Shown here piece after piece: positions 1 to 8,620 of a stretch of DNA of 64,000 bases; position 1 is the first letter of the stretch; each line of letters opens with the position of its first letter. The translations under genes and the position numbers were made by a program. The DNA comes from Lewinella sp. IMCC34183 (GTDB lineage: Bacteria > Bacteroidota > Bacteroidia > Chitinophagales > Saprospiraceae), in NCBI RefSeq assembly GCF_003390915.1, contig NZ_QMEM01000003.1, forward strand, positions 124,001 to 188,000, written 5' to 3'. A model generated the notes under the pieces. It saw only the letters and a program-made list of their open reading frames with translations, made no database searches and was not told where the DNA came from.

Positions 1-577
1 GGGCGTACCGGTAATAAAGTTCGGCCACCTGCCGGTGAGCGGCCTGCAGCGAGTCGGCGGCTTCAGCAATCCTGGGGGAGTAGTCAATCAGTTCCGCCAG
101 GTGGCGATCCACGACCGGAGAATGGCGGTCGGCGGGAAGGTTCTCAAAGGCCAAACGGATGTCCTCGAACTTCCGGTATTCACAGCCCAGGTGCGCACGG
201 TGGACCAACGTCGATTCCCCGACCACCACGCGGCCCATGTCCAGTAGCCGCTGTAGGCGATCCGATTCCTGGATAGCGTAGGGGAAGAGAGCCTCCAGTT
301 CTTCCGTGGCCTTGTTGATTTGCTTCTTTCGCTTTTCGGTGGCGAGCCGGTACAGGGCATACACGGCTGCATCCTGGTAATCACCCGCCTTAGCGGCCCG
401 CCCCGCGTTGCGCTGGTAGTAGCCGTTCTTTTTGTCGGTGTCCGGCCGCTGGCACGGGTTGCCCGCGTCGTATTGTGCGGACAACGGGACAACCGCGGCG
501 ATGATCAGAAGGAGGAAGAAATGACGGAATAGGTGCGGACCCCGCATAGCGGTTCCGTAGCAGTTGATGCGTTTCAT
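1..577 (-). CDS. Exported protein of unknown function (C-terminus beyond window edge)
   Basis: An open frame on the minus strand runs without a stop from an ATG at 577 to the window edge (at least 192 residues). The first residues are basic, followed by a hydrophobic run (FFLLLIIAAVVPLSAQ) that looks like a signal peptide ending in the AQ cleavage style common in Bacteroidota. A second ATG at 547 would give a more compact signal peptide and may be the true start. The mature part is helical and charged, with YYQRNAGRAAKAGDYQDAA resembling a tetratricopeptide-like helix pair. No catalytic motif is visible and I do not recognise the family. The gene is transcribed away from the AT-rich gap at 578-977. 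Confidence 0.7.
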   Translation of the reverse strand, partial: MKRINCYGTAMRGPHLFRHFFLLLIIAAVVPLSAQYDAGNPCQRPDTDKKNGYYQRNAGRAAKAGDYQDAAVYALYRLATEKRKKQINKATEELEALFPYAIQESDRLQRLLDMGRVVVGESTLVHRAHLGCEYRKFEDIRLAFENLPADRHSPVVDRHLAELIDYSPRIAEAADSLQAAHRQVAELYYRYA

Positions 578-977
578 AGTGTTCAGTACTTGAAGTAATC
601 CCAAACCCGGTATGCACGATATCTCGCCCTTACCGGTACCTGACAAACTTACCTATTCACGATTGCAGTTCAATGCGACAGAATTTCTGTTTTGACAGCG
701 TGCTCATAAGGTTACTTATTAGCCTATAGCGCATTAAAAGAAGGTACACACCCCATAAAATCGACTCATATCTAGCTGAAAGTGAAGCATTGCGCGCCCA
801 TTTTCTATCCATTTCGAAATTTATCAAAGATTAGCTGCGACAGCATATTTATTCAAGCTCCGGTTCGGCATTTTGAATACAATAAATTCTATTGCGATAT
901 ATCACCCCCGCATATCCAGTACCCATTGACCATAGCATACCGCCCGCCCCACCGTATATAACCCCAATGTCAGTCAA
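578..977. other. AT-rich intergenic region without recognised gene
   Basis: About 400 bases separate two divergent genes. The stretch is clearly more AT-rich than its surroundings (for example around 660-900), as expected of a divergent promoter region. I see no tRNA, strong hairpin or convincing small ORF in it. Confidence 0.6.
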
Positions 978-2504
978 ATGCAGTGTATTGAATTCAGATA
1001 CCGGGACAAAATCATTTGGAGTAAGCAGGCGCTATTACTCCGGGACTGGCTGGACCTTATCCTGCCCGATAGGCTGGAAGCCTTCCGGCGCTACTTGGCT
1101 TCACCCTACCTCGTCAACCAGGCAAGTGGCCAAGCCGACCTGCTGGCGACAATCGTCGGGCACCGGAGACGGTCGGATGTGGCAGTGCTTGACGTGGCCG
1201 TGCTCCTGCGACACTCATTTGGCCGGGAAGATTTCAGACGCGACCGCCAGAAGCTGCTGAACGGTATCAAAGACCTTCTGGAGCACCTGGCCGCTTTTCA
1301 CGCCCACGAATGGTTGCGGACCCAACCCGTCGAGCGCTGCCGGCAGCGCGTGGAATCACTACGGCACGCCGTGCAGGGGCGGCTGCGGGCGCGGGCCATC
1401 GGGGAATACGAGTCGGCCGCGGCACGCATTTCCGGAGGCAAACACGGCGCCTTTCACCGCTGGGCCGCCGCCGATGCCGCATATCACCACACCCTGGCGC
1501 TGCCGGCGCAGCCCGAGCTGGTACGGCTTTCGGCCAGCGCCAGCCGTCGGAAAGCGATGCTCGGCAATATCGCGACCGCGACCTACCGCTGCGAAGGCAT
1601 CACCCGGCCTCCGGTCCGCAGAAAAGCTGAACCGATGACCCAGGCACCAAACACGGCGGAGGAACTCGACGCCCGACTGCTGCGACTGCACCAGATGATG
1701 CAGTCGCTCCGGCAGTCGAAGACCCACGACCCCATTACCTACCGTCGCCTCGTGCGCTCGTTCGTACGCCTCGCCCCCCGACTGGAACGTGACCAACGCG
1801 CACTGCTGTACCTGTCTCTACGGGATCATATGCTGCGCCGCTACCGGGACGGTACGCCGCTACCGGCAGCGGAAGTAGCGGCCTGGCCGGTCAGGTTACT
1901 CCGGCGGGACGCTTACGCCGAATATCGCCCCCTGCCACCGGGCTTCGTTACCGACGAGTTGCACCTCATGCTCACCGGTGGATTAGCAGCGGAGTCGGTG
2001 CCCGTCCGTAAGGCCCTCATCCGGCACCTGCACCCCGATCACCGGGAGCAGACTCGCCGGCTGGCGGTGATTGCGGAGTACTTCCACCTCGGTAAGCTGG
2101 AGCGGGCGCTGGACGAAATCATCTCCTTCACCCAGCTTGGCCTGCGGCTCACCGCCCAGGATGATCTCCGGCTGAAGTCGTACAGGCTCCGCATCGGACT
2201 GGAATTATTTAGACAAGACCGGCAGAACCAGCACCGCAAACAGGCCAGGGCCGCACTCCGAACCCTCGAGAAACACGTGGAGCGAAAGGCCGGAAAAGAA
2301 CGACGCGCAACCTCCCCGTCACTCAAACACTTCCTGCGCATCTCACGCCTCCTACTTACCCACATCGACCCCTATTCCCGCCGGCCGCGCCCCCTGGAGG
2401 AGATTCGCCGGCTCGTGCAGCAACCGCGGAAACTGTACGCCCGTCAGTGGCTGCAGGACTTCCTGGCTCGTATAGAGGAACGCGGCGCACCTTCGGATCG
2501 GTAG
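978..2504 (+). CDS. Helical protein of unknown function
   Basis: 508 residues starting at an ATG after the AT-rich gap. The N-terminus contains a segment LEAFRRYLASPY near residues 35-46, of the 'F..FLxSPYFN' style I associate with uncharacterised Bacteroidota proteins that carry two long helical domains. A second region from about residue 220 (EELDARLLRLHQMMQSL) to the end is Arg/Leu-rich and predicted all-helical, possibly repeat-like. There is no signal peptide, membrane segment or catalytic motif, so it is probably cytoplasmic. Function unknown. The gene stands alone, with its 3' end facing the phosphotransferase gene on the other strand. Confidence 0.75.
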   Translation: MQCIEFRYRDKIIWSKQALLLRDWLDLILPDRLEAFRRYLASPYLVNQASGQADLLATIVGHRRRSDVAVLDVAVLLRHSFGREDFRRDRQKLLNGIKDLLEHLAAFHAHEWLRTQPVERCRQRVESLRHAVQGRLRARAIGEYESAAARISGGKHGAFHRWAAADAAYHHTLALPAQPELVRLSASASRRKAMLGNIATATYRCEGITRPPVRRKAEPMTQAPNTAEELDARLLRLHQMMQSLRQSKTHDPITYRRLVRSFVRLAPRLERDQRALLYLSLRDHMLRRYRDGTPLPAAEVAAWPVRLLRRDAYAEYRPLPPGFVTDELHLMLTGGLAAESVPVRKALIRHLHPDHREQTRRLAVIAEYFHLGKLERALDEIISFTQLGLRLTAQDDLRLKSYRLRIGLELFRQDRQNQHRKQARAALRTLEKHVERKAGKERRATSPSLKHFLRISRLLLTHIDPYSRRPRPLEEIRRLVQQPRKLYARQWLQDFLARIEERGAPSDR

Positions 2505-2550
2505 TACGGCGTGATGCGGGTAGTACTTCCGGTATACTCGACCGCTTCCC

Positions 2551-3582
2551 CTATCGCCCTTGGCCCAGTTTCTGCACCCCCAGCGCGGCAAAGGCACGCG
2601 CCGCGTCGCCGAATTTGCCCATCCGCTCGTCCTGGGTGCCCCCGTCAACGTACCGCCGGTACAGCTGCTGCGCGATCACGGCCGTTTTGAGGCAGGCAAA
2701 GGCCTCGTACCAGGGCATGCGCCCCAGATCGTAGCCGGTGTATTCCGCGTAGCGCGCTTTGAGGTAGGCCTTGTCGGGCCAGTAGCCGCGCAGCAGGGGG
2801 ATCGGCATGGCCCCGGCGTCGATGGTGGGTTCCGGCCAGAAGCTGAGGGTCCCGGCCAGGTCGACCAGCGGGTCACCCAGGGTGGCCATGTCCCAGTCAA
2901 ATACCGAGGTGACCCGGTCCGGATTTTCCGGCTGGAACTGGCAATTATCGAACTTGAGGTCGCCGTGTACGATCGATACGGCCTGCGGCTCCGGGATATC
3001 GCGCGGAAGTTCCCGGACGAGCATGTCCATATCGGCGTTCGCTTCGGTCCTGGACAATTCCCAGCGCTTGGTCCAACCACGCAGTTGGCGTGCGGCGAAG
3101 CCCGTGGGTTTGCCCAGATCGGCCAACCCCACCGCGTCTACGTCTACTCGGTGCAGGTCGGCCGTCGCCCGCATCAGGGCGTCGGTCAGGCGGTATTGCA
3201 CATCGGATGTTCCTTGGAAGACCTCGGGCAGCGCGTAGCGGACCACCGTCCCGTACCGTCGTTCCATGACCACGAAGTCGGCACCGATCACCTGCGGGTC
3301 GGTACACAGCAGGAGGGCGCGGGGCGCGGGTGCGAAGGCTTCCGGCAGGCGCGAAAGAACTTGGTATTCCCGACGCATGTCGTGGGCGCCGGGCGCGATC
3401 GTACCGAAGGGCGGGCGGCGCAGTACAAAGGCGCGGTGACCGAAAGTAAGTTCGTAGGTCAGGTTGGCGTGACCACCGCGGAATTGCGTGACGGAGAGCG
3501 CACCTTCCGCCCCCGGTAGGTTTTGGCGCAGGTAGGGTTCGAGTGATTCGAGGGGCAGTTCTTCTCCGGGGCGGGTGTCCAT
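2551..3582 (-). CDS. Phosphotransferase family protein (APH/ACAD10-like kinase)
   Basis: 343 residues using the ATG at 3582. The longer frame to 3663 would overlap the upstream gene and adds a non-conserved leader. The protein has the aminoglycoside-phosphotransferase (PF01636) layout: an N-lobe with GGHANLTYEL, the catalytic loop VHGDLKFDNCQF and the metal-binding FDWDMATLGDPLVDLA. The spacing and the 'GDPLxDLA' block are most like the kinase domain found in eukaryotic ACAD10/11 and in bacterial phosphotransferases associated with fatty-acid metabolism, rather than drug-resistance enzymes. The substrate is unknown; a hydroxylated acyl-CoA or small alcohol is an inference from the family. Probably cytoplasmic. 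Confidence 0.85.
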   Translation of the reverse strand: MDTRPGEELPLESLEPYLRQNLPGAEGALSVTQFRGGHANLTYELTFGHRAFVLRRPPFGTIAPGAHDMRREYQVLSRLPEAFAPAPRALLLCTDPQVIGADFVVMERRYGTVVRYALPEVFQGTSDVQYRLTDALMRATADLHRVDVDAVGLADLGKPTGFAARQLRGWTKRWELSRTEANADMDMLVRELPRDIPEPQAVSIVHGDLKFDNCQFQPENPDRVTSVFDWDMATLGDPLVDLAGTLSFWPEPTIDAGAMPIPLLRGYWPDKAYLKARYAEYTGYDLGRMPWYEAFACLKTAVIAQQLYRRYVDGGTQDERMGKFGDAARAFAALGVQKLGQGR

Positions 3583-3596
3583 TTTGGAAAGGTCGG

Positions 3597-3622
3597 AAAA
3601 GCCCGCGGTTTTCGCCGTGGGC
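3597..3622 (-). terminator. Rho-independent-type terminator of the lipoprotein gene
   Basis: Read on the minus strand, an 8-bp GC-rich stem (3601-3608 with 3615-3622, one G-T pair) is followed directly by TTTT. It lies just past the stop of the 3633-4298 gene and before the start of the phosphotransferase. Confidence 0.55.
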
Positions 3623-3632
3623 CCCCGCGCCC

Positions 3633-4298
3633 CTATTCCGCGCCGTAGCGGTCGGATACCCATTCCGCCCCCGCCTGCCGCACCGCCCGTCGCAGGTCCA
3701 CCAGGTAGCCGCGGGTAAAGCGACGGGTAGACAGGCCCGGATTCAGTACCGGGTCCAGGCCGGTAGCGAACAGGGCCCGTCCTGCTCCATGGCTATCCGC
3801 CATTGTGTAGGAGAACTCTAGCGGCGCCTCGCCGGGTATGATTCCCTCCACCTCGCTCGTAGTGTAGGCAACCAGCAACACCAGCACCGCGCCGCGGTCC
3901 GTAAAGACGAATCTTGCGGGCAGCTGCTCGAAACGGACGGTCACCCCACCGTCCGGCCGGTCGCGAATGCCTAGGCTATCGGCCGCCGCGGTCGCCCCCT
4001 CGGCGAACCAGTCCGCCAACAGGGGGGCCGGCAGGGTACAGTCGAGGGTAGCGTTCCAGCCCCAGTACAGTACGGCGGGGATGAAGCGCGCGTGGATGAC
4101 TTTCACGTCTAGCTCTGAGGAGAGGCTATCGGGCAGGGATAGGGATAGCCAACTTCCTTCCGCCCGGCCTACGGGAACGGACAGGGCCGCCACTTCTTCC
4201 TCTAGAATTCGGGTATACTTCTTATGCCCTACACAACCGAACAGCAAGAGTGGCAGGTACAGGCAGATAACAGCGATAGGGGGGTAAAAACGGTCCAT
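3633..4298 (-). CDS. Putative lipoprotein of unknown function
   Basis: 221 residues from the ATG at 4298. The frame stays open further upstream, but that part lies antisense to the CIA30 gene. The N-terminus MDRFYPPIAVICLYLPLLLFGC ends in a lipobox-like LLFGC, so the product is probably a lipid-anchored envelope protein. The rest contains alternating beta-type segments (SWLSLSLPDSL, ARFVFTDRGAVLVLLVAYTT) with no recognisable catalytic motif. It is divergent from the CIA30 gene, with about 70 bases between the two starts. Confidence 0.7.
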   Translation of the reverse strand: MDRFYPPIAVICLYLPLLLFGCVGHKKYTRILEEEVAALSVPVGRAEGSWLSLSLPDSLSSELDVKVIHARFIPAVLYWGWNATLDCTLPAPLLADWFAEGATAAADSLGIRDRPDGGVTVRFEQLPARFVFTDRGAVLVLLVAYTTSEVEGIIPGEAPLEFSYTMADSHGAGRALFATGLDPVLNPGLSTRRFTRGYLVDLRRAVRQAGAEWVSDRYGAE

Positions 4299-4367
4299 GG
4301 GCGCACGAAGGTACTCCGTGCAGGTTACCGCGGACAAGGGGAACTTTAGCCGGTAACACGACCTTTT

Positions 4368-4886
4368 ATGCGGTACCAAAAACAGTACATCATGCAGCCA
4401 CCCGTCGAACTCTACGTATTCAATGCCTACTCCGTTGCCGCCCTTTGGAAGGTGGTAGACGACATCGTCATGGGCGGCCACTCCGAGGGTCACTTCGCGG
4501 TGACCGAAGAGCACCACGGGCGCTTTTACGGCGACGTATCTACGGACGGAGGTGGTTTCTCTTCCGTGCGGCACGCCCTGCGCGAGCCGGTGGATGCCAC
4601 GGGGCGCAAGCAGCTGTTCCTCCGCGTCAAGGGCGACGGTAGCGAGTACCAGTTCCGGATACGTGAGGACGTCAATGCCGAATTCTCCTATACCTATCCC
4701 TTTACGACCAGCGGCGACTGGCAAATCATCGAAATCCCCTTGGAAGAGATGTACCCCGTGCGGCGGGGCGACCGCCTGGACCGCCCCAATTTCGCGGATG
4801 GGAGGATCGCCGAGATCGGCTTTCTGATCGCCAACGGCCGCGATCAGGCGTTTAGCTTACTCGTCGACCGGATCGAAATTTTGTAG
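4368..4886 (+). CDS. CIA30 family protein
   Basis: 172 residues. The motifs LWKVVDDIVMGGHSEG, GGGFSSVR and the closing EIGFLIANGRDQAFSLLVDRIE match the CIA30 family (PF08547), a jelly-roll fold related to carbohydrate-binding modules and named after a complex I assembly factor. Bacterial members are short single-domain proteins like this one, with no established function. An alternative start is the second ATG at 4392, which lies closer to the conserved region. There is no signal peptide. The following membrane-protein gene begins 33 bases downstream. Confidence 0.85.
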   Translation: MRYQKQYIMQPPVELYVFNAYSVAALWKVVDDIVMGGHSEGHFAVTEEHHGRFYGDVSTDGGGFSSVRHALREPVDATGRKQLFLRVKGDGSEYQFRIREDVNAEFSYTYPFTTSGDWQIIEIPLEEMYPVRRGDRLDRPNFADGRIAEIGFLIANGRDQAFSLLVDRIEIL

Positions 4887-4919
4887 CGCATTTATCTCGG
4901 GGAACGTGTATATTCGGCT

Positions 4920-5417
4920 ATGCCCACCCGCCAGACCCTCCATTCATACCAGCCTTTCCCGCGCGCCTGCGTCCGGTTTTTGGTGGTGGGCTGCGTCGTA
5001 TATTTTATCAGTTTATTCGTCGACGGTGCGTTTACCCTGTACGACCTTCTCCGGGCCTCCACCGTGTTCGGGGTATCCGGGGTGATCGTCTATCACTGGC
5101 AGCACCTGCTCACGACGGGTATCGGGCTTACGACCGAGCATGTCTATCATCACACCTTCCTGCCGGGTAGCCTGTGCCTGCGGCTCGACCGGCTGCGGCT
5201 GGTAACCGTCCAAGAAGAATACACCGCCTTTAGCGATAGCAAGACAATCCTCACCCTCTATACGCCCGACGGTCCGGTGCGGCTGCGGATTTCTCATTTA
5301 GTCGACCCGGAGAATTTTCTCGACGTACTCGGCGAGCGGCTGAGCGCCTACCCGGTGGAACTCAGGTTTCTCGAGGGCGACACCGTATCCACGCGCAGTC
5401 TGCGTGAGGGGATCTGA
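4920..5417 (+). CDS. Small membrane protein of unknown function, PH-like
   Basis: 165 residues. Two hydrophobic segments lie at about residues 18-36 (VRFLVVGCVVYFISLFV) and 46-58, followed by a soluble C-terminal part rich in beta strands (LCLRLDRLRLVTVQEEY). This recalls bacterial PH-domain membrane proteins, but the match is only structural impression. The ATG lies three bases after a TATATTCG box (4909-4916), so the transcript may be almost leaderless. The next gene, 28 bases downstream, has the same architecture and probably arose by duplication. Confidence 0.7.
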   Translation: MPTRQTLHSYQPFPRACVRFLVVGCVVYFISLFVDGAFTLYDLLRASTVFGVSGVIVYHWQHLLTTGIGLTTEHVYHHTFLPGSLCLRLDRLRLVTVQEEYTAFSDSKTILTLYTPDGPVRLRISHLVDPENFLDVLGERLSAYPVELRFLEGDTVSTRSLREGI

Positions 5418-5444
5418 TATGCCGGGGCCAACCGCGCACGGGGT

Positions 5445-5912
5445 ATGAAGCGGTCCGTAGGTTGGATCCTCGGGGCACTATTCTTTGTGGCCCTCCTGTG
5501 GATCGACGGAGGCCTAGATGTACAGGACCTGCGCCGCATCCTGATTGTATTCACTCTCGTAGGCGTATGGTGGTACTTTGTAGGACGCCAACCGTCCGGC
5601 CCCATTCGCCTGGAAGCCCGGTCCATTGTGTGGAAAGAAGTTTCGGGCACTACCCGAAGAGTCCACCTGTCGACCATCCGCCGGGTGATCGTACAGCAGG
5701 AATTTGATGATTCCTCGGGGGCACACCGCCGCTTGTACCTCAAGCTCTTCACTCCGGAGCGGGTGTACAAGGTTCCTATTCACCACGTACAGAAGTTCAA
5801 CCGCTTCATCCACAAAGTAGAAATACAGCTGGCGGCGCGCGATATCAACGTCCTGTATCTCGACCCCGGCGGCAGGATCGCCAAGTCGGCACGGGAGGAC
5901 CGCAGCCAGTAG
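5445..5912 (+). CDS. Small membrane protein of unknown function, paralogue of the preceding gene
   Basis: 155 residues with two N-terminal membrane segments (about 5-20 and 32-46) and a basic cytoplasmic C-terminal domain. The segment RVHLSTIRRVIVQQEFDD aligns in position and style with LRLVTVQEEYTAF of the upstream neighbour, as does LYLKLFTPERVYKVPIHHV with LTLYTPDGPVRLRISHL. This suggests tandem duplication of one gene. Function unknown. The stop lies one base from the 3' end of the convergent ADP-ribosylglycohydrolase gene. Confidence 0.7.
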   Translation: MKRSVGWILGALFFVALLWIDGGLDVQDLRRILIVFTLVGVWWYFVGRQPSGPIRLEARSIVWKEVSGTTRRVHLSTIRRVIVQQEFDDSSGAHRRLYLKLFTPERVYKVPIHHVQKFNRFIHKVEIQLAARDINVLYLDPGGRIAKSAREDRSQ

Positions 5913-5913
5913 G

Positions 5914-7248
5914 CTAGCGCGGCGCGGGTACGATCCACCTTCCCCGGTCGCAGTCTACCTTGCCGCCCGCCGCAGAGGTGACCACCCGGTCGACGATCCC
6001 CACGCCCTCCGCGGCCATGCGGGGGAAGGTATCCAGGCCGCCGCGCGGAAAGCCCCGGCGGGTCCGGTGGATATTAAAGCGGTCGGAAAAGGTGCGACCG
6101 AAGGCCTGCTCCACGCCTCCCCGCCCCAACAGGAATCCGAGCAGGCCTCCCCAGGTGGCCGTGGGATTATCGGAGTCCCAACCGGCCAGCGTCCCGATTT
6201 TGATGGTTTCCACAATATCCCCCTCGCCATAGAACAGGCTCACCATTCCCGCCGCGAAGTTGATACCCGCCGCAAAGCAGCCGTTGCAGTAAAGTCCGCG
6301 AGAGGTAACGTCGTATCCGTCGGCCTGCCGTACCTGGTAGCGTTCGTACAGGGAGTCACGCGTCGCTTCCCACGGAGTGCCCGCCAGGTATTCATCCAGG
6401 ACGAAATCATACATGGCCGCGGCGTAGCCGGTATCGGGCAGGACGGGGCGGGCCGCGGCGGCCAGTTCAAGGACTTGGTCGCGCGGAGACAAGCTATCCG
6501 GCACCACGGCCGCCAGAGAATACATCGTTACGTAAAGCTCGGCAATGTGGGCAGCCTCGCCCGACGCTACGGTCCGGATAGGCAGGTACGCCATACTGCG
6601 CGCGATGTCCGGCCGGCCGGGGGCGAAGAAGCCGAACACCTCCGTGGTGAGTTGGGCGTCAATCATGTCGTAGTGCTCGTTGTTTACGGGTGACCCCGTG
6701 TCGGGGGGAAGCATGCCTTCCCCCAGCAGATCGAGGGCCCGCTGGTTGGCTACCCAGAGGTAGTTTTCCTCGTCCGGGCGGATGTGGGTCAGCCATCCTT
6801 CGCGGATCATTTCCGGCGTGAGAAAAGCAGTATCGTACCGCGCCAGCAGGTGCTGGTACATGTACTCGATATCGGTGTCATCGTCGGCTCCCCATACCTC
6901 ATCCGCCCCGCGGAAGACGAAGTCTATGGTCGGGGAAAGGTCGCTCGGCACTCCCTCCGCCCAGATACTCGGTTGGTCCGGTTGTCCCCAGTCGGCGCGG
7001 GTGTAGAACGCGCCGGTCTTCACCTCCCCCACGTTACCGATTTTGTCCATCTCGGTGACCAGACCGGTCCAGTTGGCAATACATTGTCCGAGCCAGAACC
7101 CGTACAGGCGGTCGGCGTAGCGGGTACGGTCAATGGTGACCCAGTCGGCTTGGGCCACGATCGTGCTGGTGGGTGGGCAGGGGGGCACGGAATCCATCGC
7201 GGGCGAACAGAACGGCAACAGAGATAGCAGGAAACATAACGACGACAT
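5914..7248 (-). CDS. Exported ADP-ribosylglycohydrolase family protein
   Basis: 444 residues from the ATG at 7248, which begins a clean signal peptide (MSSLCFLLSLLPFCSPA). The frame to 7296 only adds a charged leader. The domain contains YGFWLGQCIANWTG near the start, a DDDTDIEY acidic cluster, and GWDSDNPTATWGGLLGFLLG near the end. These are the metal-binding blocks of the ADP-ribosylglycohydrolase/crystallin-J1 family (PF03747). The family removes ADP-ribose from proteins or hydrolyses related glycosidic bonds; exported Bacteroidota members are uncharacterised and may act on other substrates. The 5' side faces the decayed repeat region. Confidence 0.85.
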   Translation of the reverse strand: MSSLCFLLSLLPFCSPAMDSVPPCPPTSTIVAQADWVTIDRTRYADRLYGFWLGQCIANWTGLVTEMDKIGNVGEVKTGAFYTRADWGQPDQPSIWAEGVPSDLSPTIDFVFRGADEVWGADDDTDIEYMYQHLLARYDTAFLTPEMIREGWLTHIRPDEENYLWVANQRALDLLGEGMLPPDTGSPVNNEHYDMIDAQLTTEVFGFFAPGRPDIARSMAYLPIRTVASGEAAHIAELYVTMYSLAAVVPDSLSPRDQVLELAAAARPVLPDTGYAAAMYDFVLDEYLAGTPWEATRDSLYERYQVRQADGYDVTSRGLYCNGCFAAGINFAAGMVSLFYGEGDIVETIKIGTLAGWDSDNPTATWGGLLGFLLGRGGVEQAFGRTFSDRFNIHRTRRGFPRGGLDTFPRMAAEGVGIVDRVVTSAAGGKVDCDRGRWIVPAPR

Positions 7249-7303
7249 AAACAACGGGCAATGATCAAGTACCCAAGGTAATTCCCGCCGGGCCAAGGGC
7301 GAA

Positions 7304-7333
7304 GTCGCCGGTGCAGGAGTCGCCGGTGCAGGA
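7304..7333. repeat. Tandem 15-bp repeat beside palindrome
   Basis: Two identical 15-bp units (GTCGCCGGTGCAGGA) occur in tandem and run straight into the 28-bp palindrome, whose arms are themselves close to 15 bp long and related in sequence (GTGGCCGGTCGACTA). Confidence 0.8.
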
Positions 7334-7790
7334 GTGGCCGGTCGACTAGTCGACCGGCCACTTAGCGTACGGACCAGTTTGGGATCCTTAACCTGCAGTT
7401 AACATCACTCTACGGATAATGGACCCGTAGGGCGTAAACCTGCCCCGATAATGGCGCGGCGAATTGTTCGTCCCGCGTCACGGGGAAGCGAGCAATGGCG
7501 TTGTTTGAGCCATCGCGGGTGTTACCTGCCCTCCGAAGTACCGGGCAATGGTAAATCCTCGCCGCCGGACACCTACTATCGGCACAGCCGAACTCCGTGA
7601 TCTACACCCAACAAATATCCCCCCGGCCAGTGCTTTAAAGTATGTCCCGGCTCCTTCGTGGGTCGGATATACTCCGTATGCGGCACGTGTACCTGCGCGT
7701 CCCCCCTGCCCTACCAGCGTAGCCGACGAGACAGTACAGCGAAACGATCAACCCCGGCGGCCGGGCCGAATCACCGCAACCGGGCTACCG
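7334..7790 (+). repeat. Left copy of a ~455-bp inverted repeat unit with a 28-bp perfect palindrome
   Basis: The unit starts with a perfect 28-bp palindrome (7334-7361, core GGTCGACTAGTCGACC) and is collinear with the reverse complement of 15435-15888. Matching blocks are TACGGACCAGTT, TTAACCTxCAGTTAACATCACT, CCTGCCCTCCGAAG, CTACACCxAACAAATA, CCCGGCTCCTTCGT, GGATATAC and GCACGTGTAC. The palindrome-to-ATG distance is 344 bases here and 343 in the right copy. The unit ends in a broken copy of the 5' end of the MetA-type gene. Confidence 0.85.
7678..7790 (+). pseudogene. 5' remnant of a MetA-type outer-membrane protein gene
   Basis: The codons from the ATG at 7678 align one-for-one with those of the intact gene at 15545 (MRHVY versus MQHVY; QYSETINPG versus QYSETINSG). 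Codon 15 is TAG where the intact gene has TTG, and an indel follows after about codon 27. Similarity then fades before the DUF1080 start at 7839, so the remaining ~200 codons are missing. It is a decayed paralogue fragment. Confidence 0.8.
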
Positions 7791-7838
7791 GCGGCCATCT
7801 CCTACCTTAGGGGGGGCACCGTACCCTCCGGCTCTCCT

Positions 7839-8620
7839 ATGCTCCGTCCTCTTGTCTTCCTGCTCCTGCTCTCCATCTCTGCCTGCTCCGCCGATTCGCC
7901 CTCCGGGTCATCGATCCCCGGCGGTGGCACAGAGATCTTCAACGGTACCGACCTGACGGGCTGGGAGGGCGACCCCACCTACTGGCGGGTTGAGGACAGC
8001 GTGTTGATCGGGGAAATCACCCCCGAAACGGTAGTCGACCGCAATACCTTCCTGATTTGACGCGGCGGCCGACCGGAGGATTTTGCATTGCAGGTAACCT
8101 ACAGGATCTCCCCGGGCGGAAACAGCGGGATCAACTACCGCAGCGAAGCGGTAGCCGGATTGGCGTACGCTCTGCGCGGCTACCAAGCGGATATCGACTA
8201 CGCCAACAAGTATACGGGTATGAACTACGAGGAACGGGGGCGTACCACCGTGGCACGTCGCGGCGAGCACGTAGTGCTGCCGCCGGTGGATACCTCCGCA
8301 CCTGCCAACGGGCCGGAAGATAACCGGTGGCCGGCCCGCCAGGTGGTAGCTTCCTTGGGTGACGATGGGGCACTCCGGGCGGCCATCCGCGACAACGACT
8401 GGAATACGTACCGGATCCTAGCCCGCGGCAACCGGCTCCAACACTACGTGAACGGCGTGCTGATGAGCGACATCACCGACAGGGACCCCGTCCACCGCCG
8501 CCGGGGGGGCTGATCGGGGTACAGGTACACGTAGGCCCGCCCACGAAGGTGGAGTTCCGGGACTGGCGGCTGTCGGTCGATACCCCTAGCCGGAGGCCTG
8601 CGCGCGTATCAGTTTCTTAA
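7839..8620 (+). pseudogene. Broken DUF1080 (3-keto-disaccharide hydrolase-like) lipoprotein gene
   Basis: The reading frame starts at 7839 with a lipoprotein signal (LVFLLLLSISACSAD) and continues with GTEIFNGTDLTGWEGDPTYWRVED, the N-terminal signature of DUF1080/3-keto-disaccharide hydrolases (PF06439). An in-frame TGA at 8058-8060 replaces the Trp usually found in 'NTFLIWRGG'. The same frame then continues with FALQVTYRISPGGNSGINYRSE to about 8500. There a run of seven Gs appears to have lost one base: adding one G restores GLIGVQVHVGPPTKVEFRDWRL. Two independent lesions, and a tail running into the convergent DinB gene, indicate a pseudogene unless both are sequencing errors. Confidence 0.85.

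Noticed and set aside
7548-8060. A 170-codon frame starting at 7548
   Set aside because: Its first half lies in the decayed repeat unit and is not protein-like. The real start of the DUF1080 gene is 7839, and the frame ends at the premature TGA.
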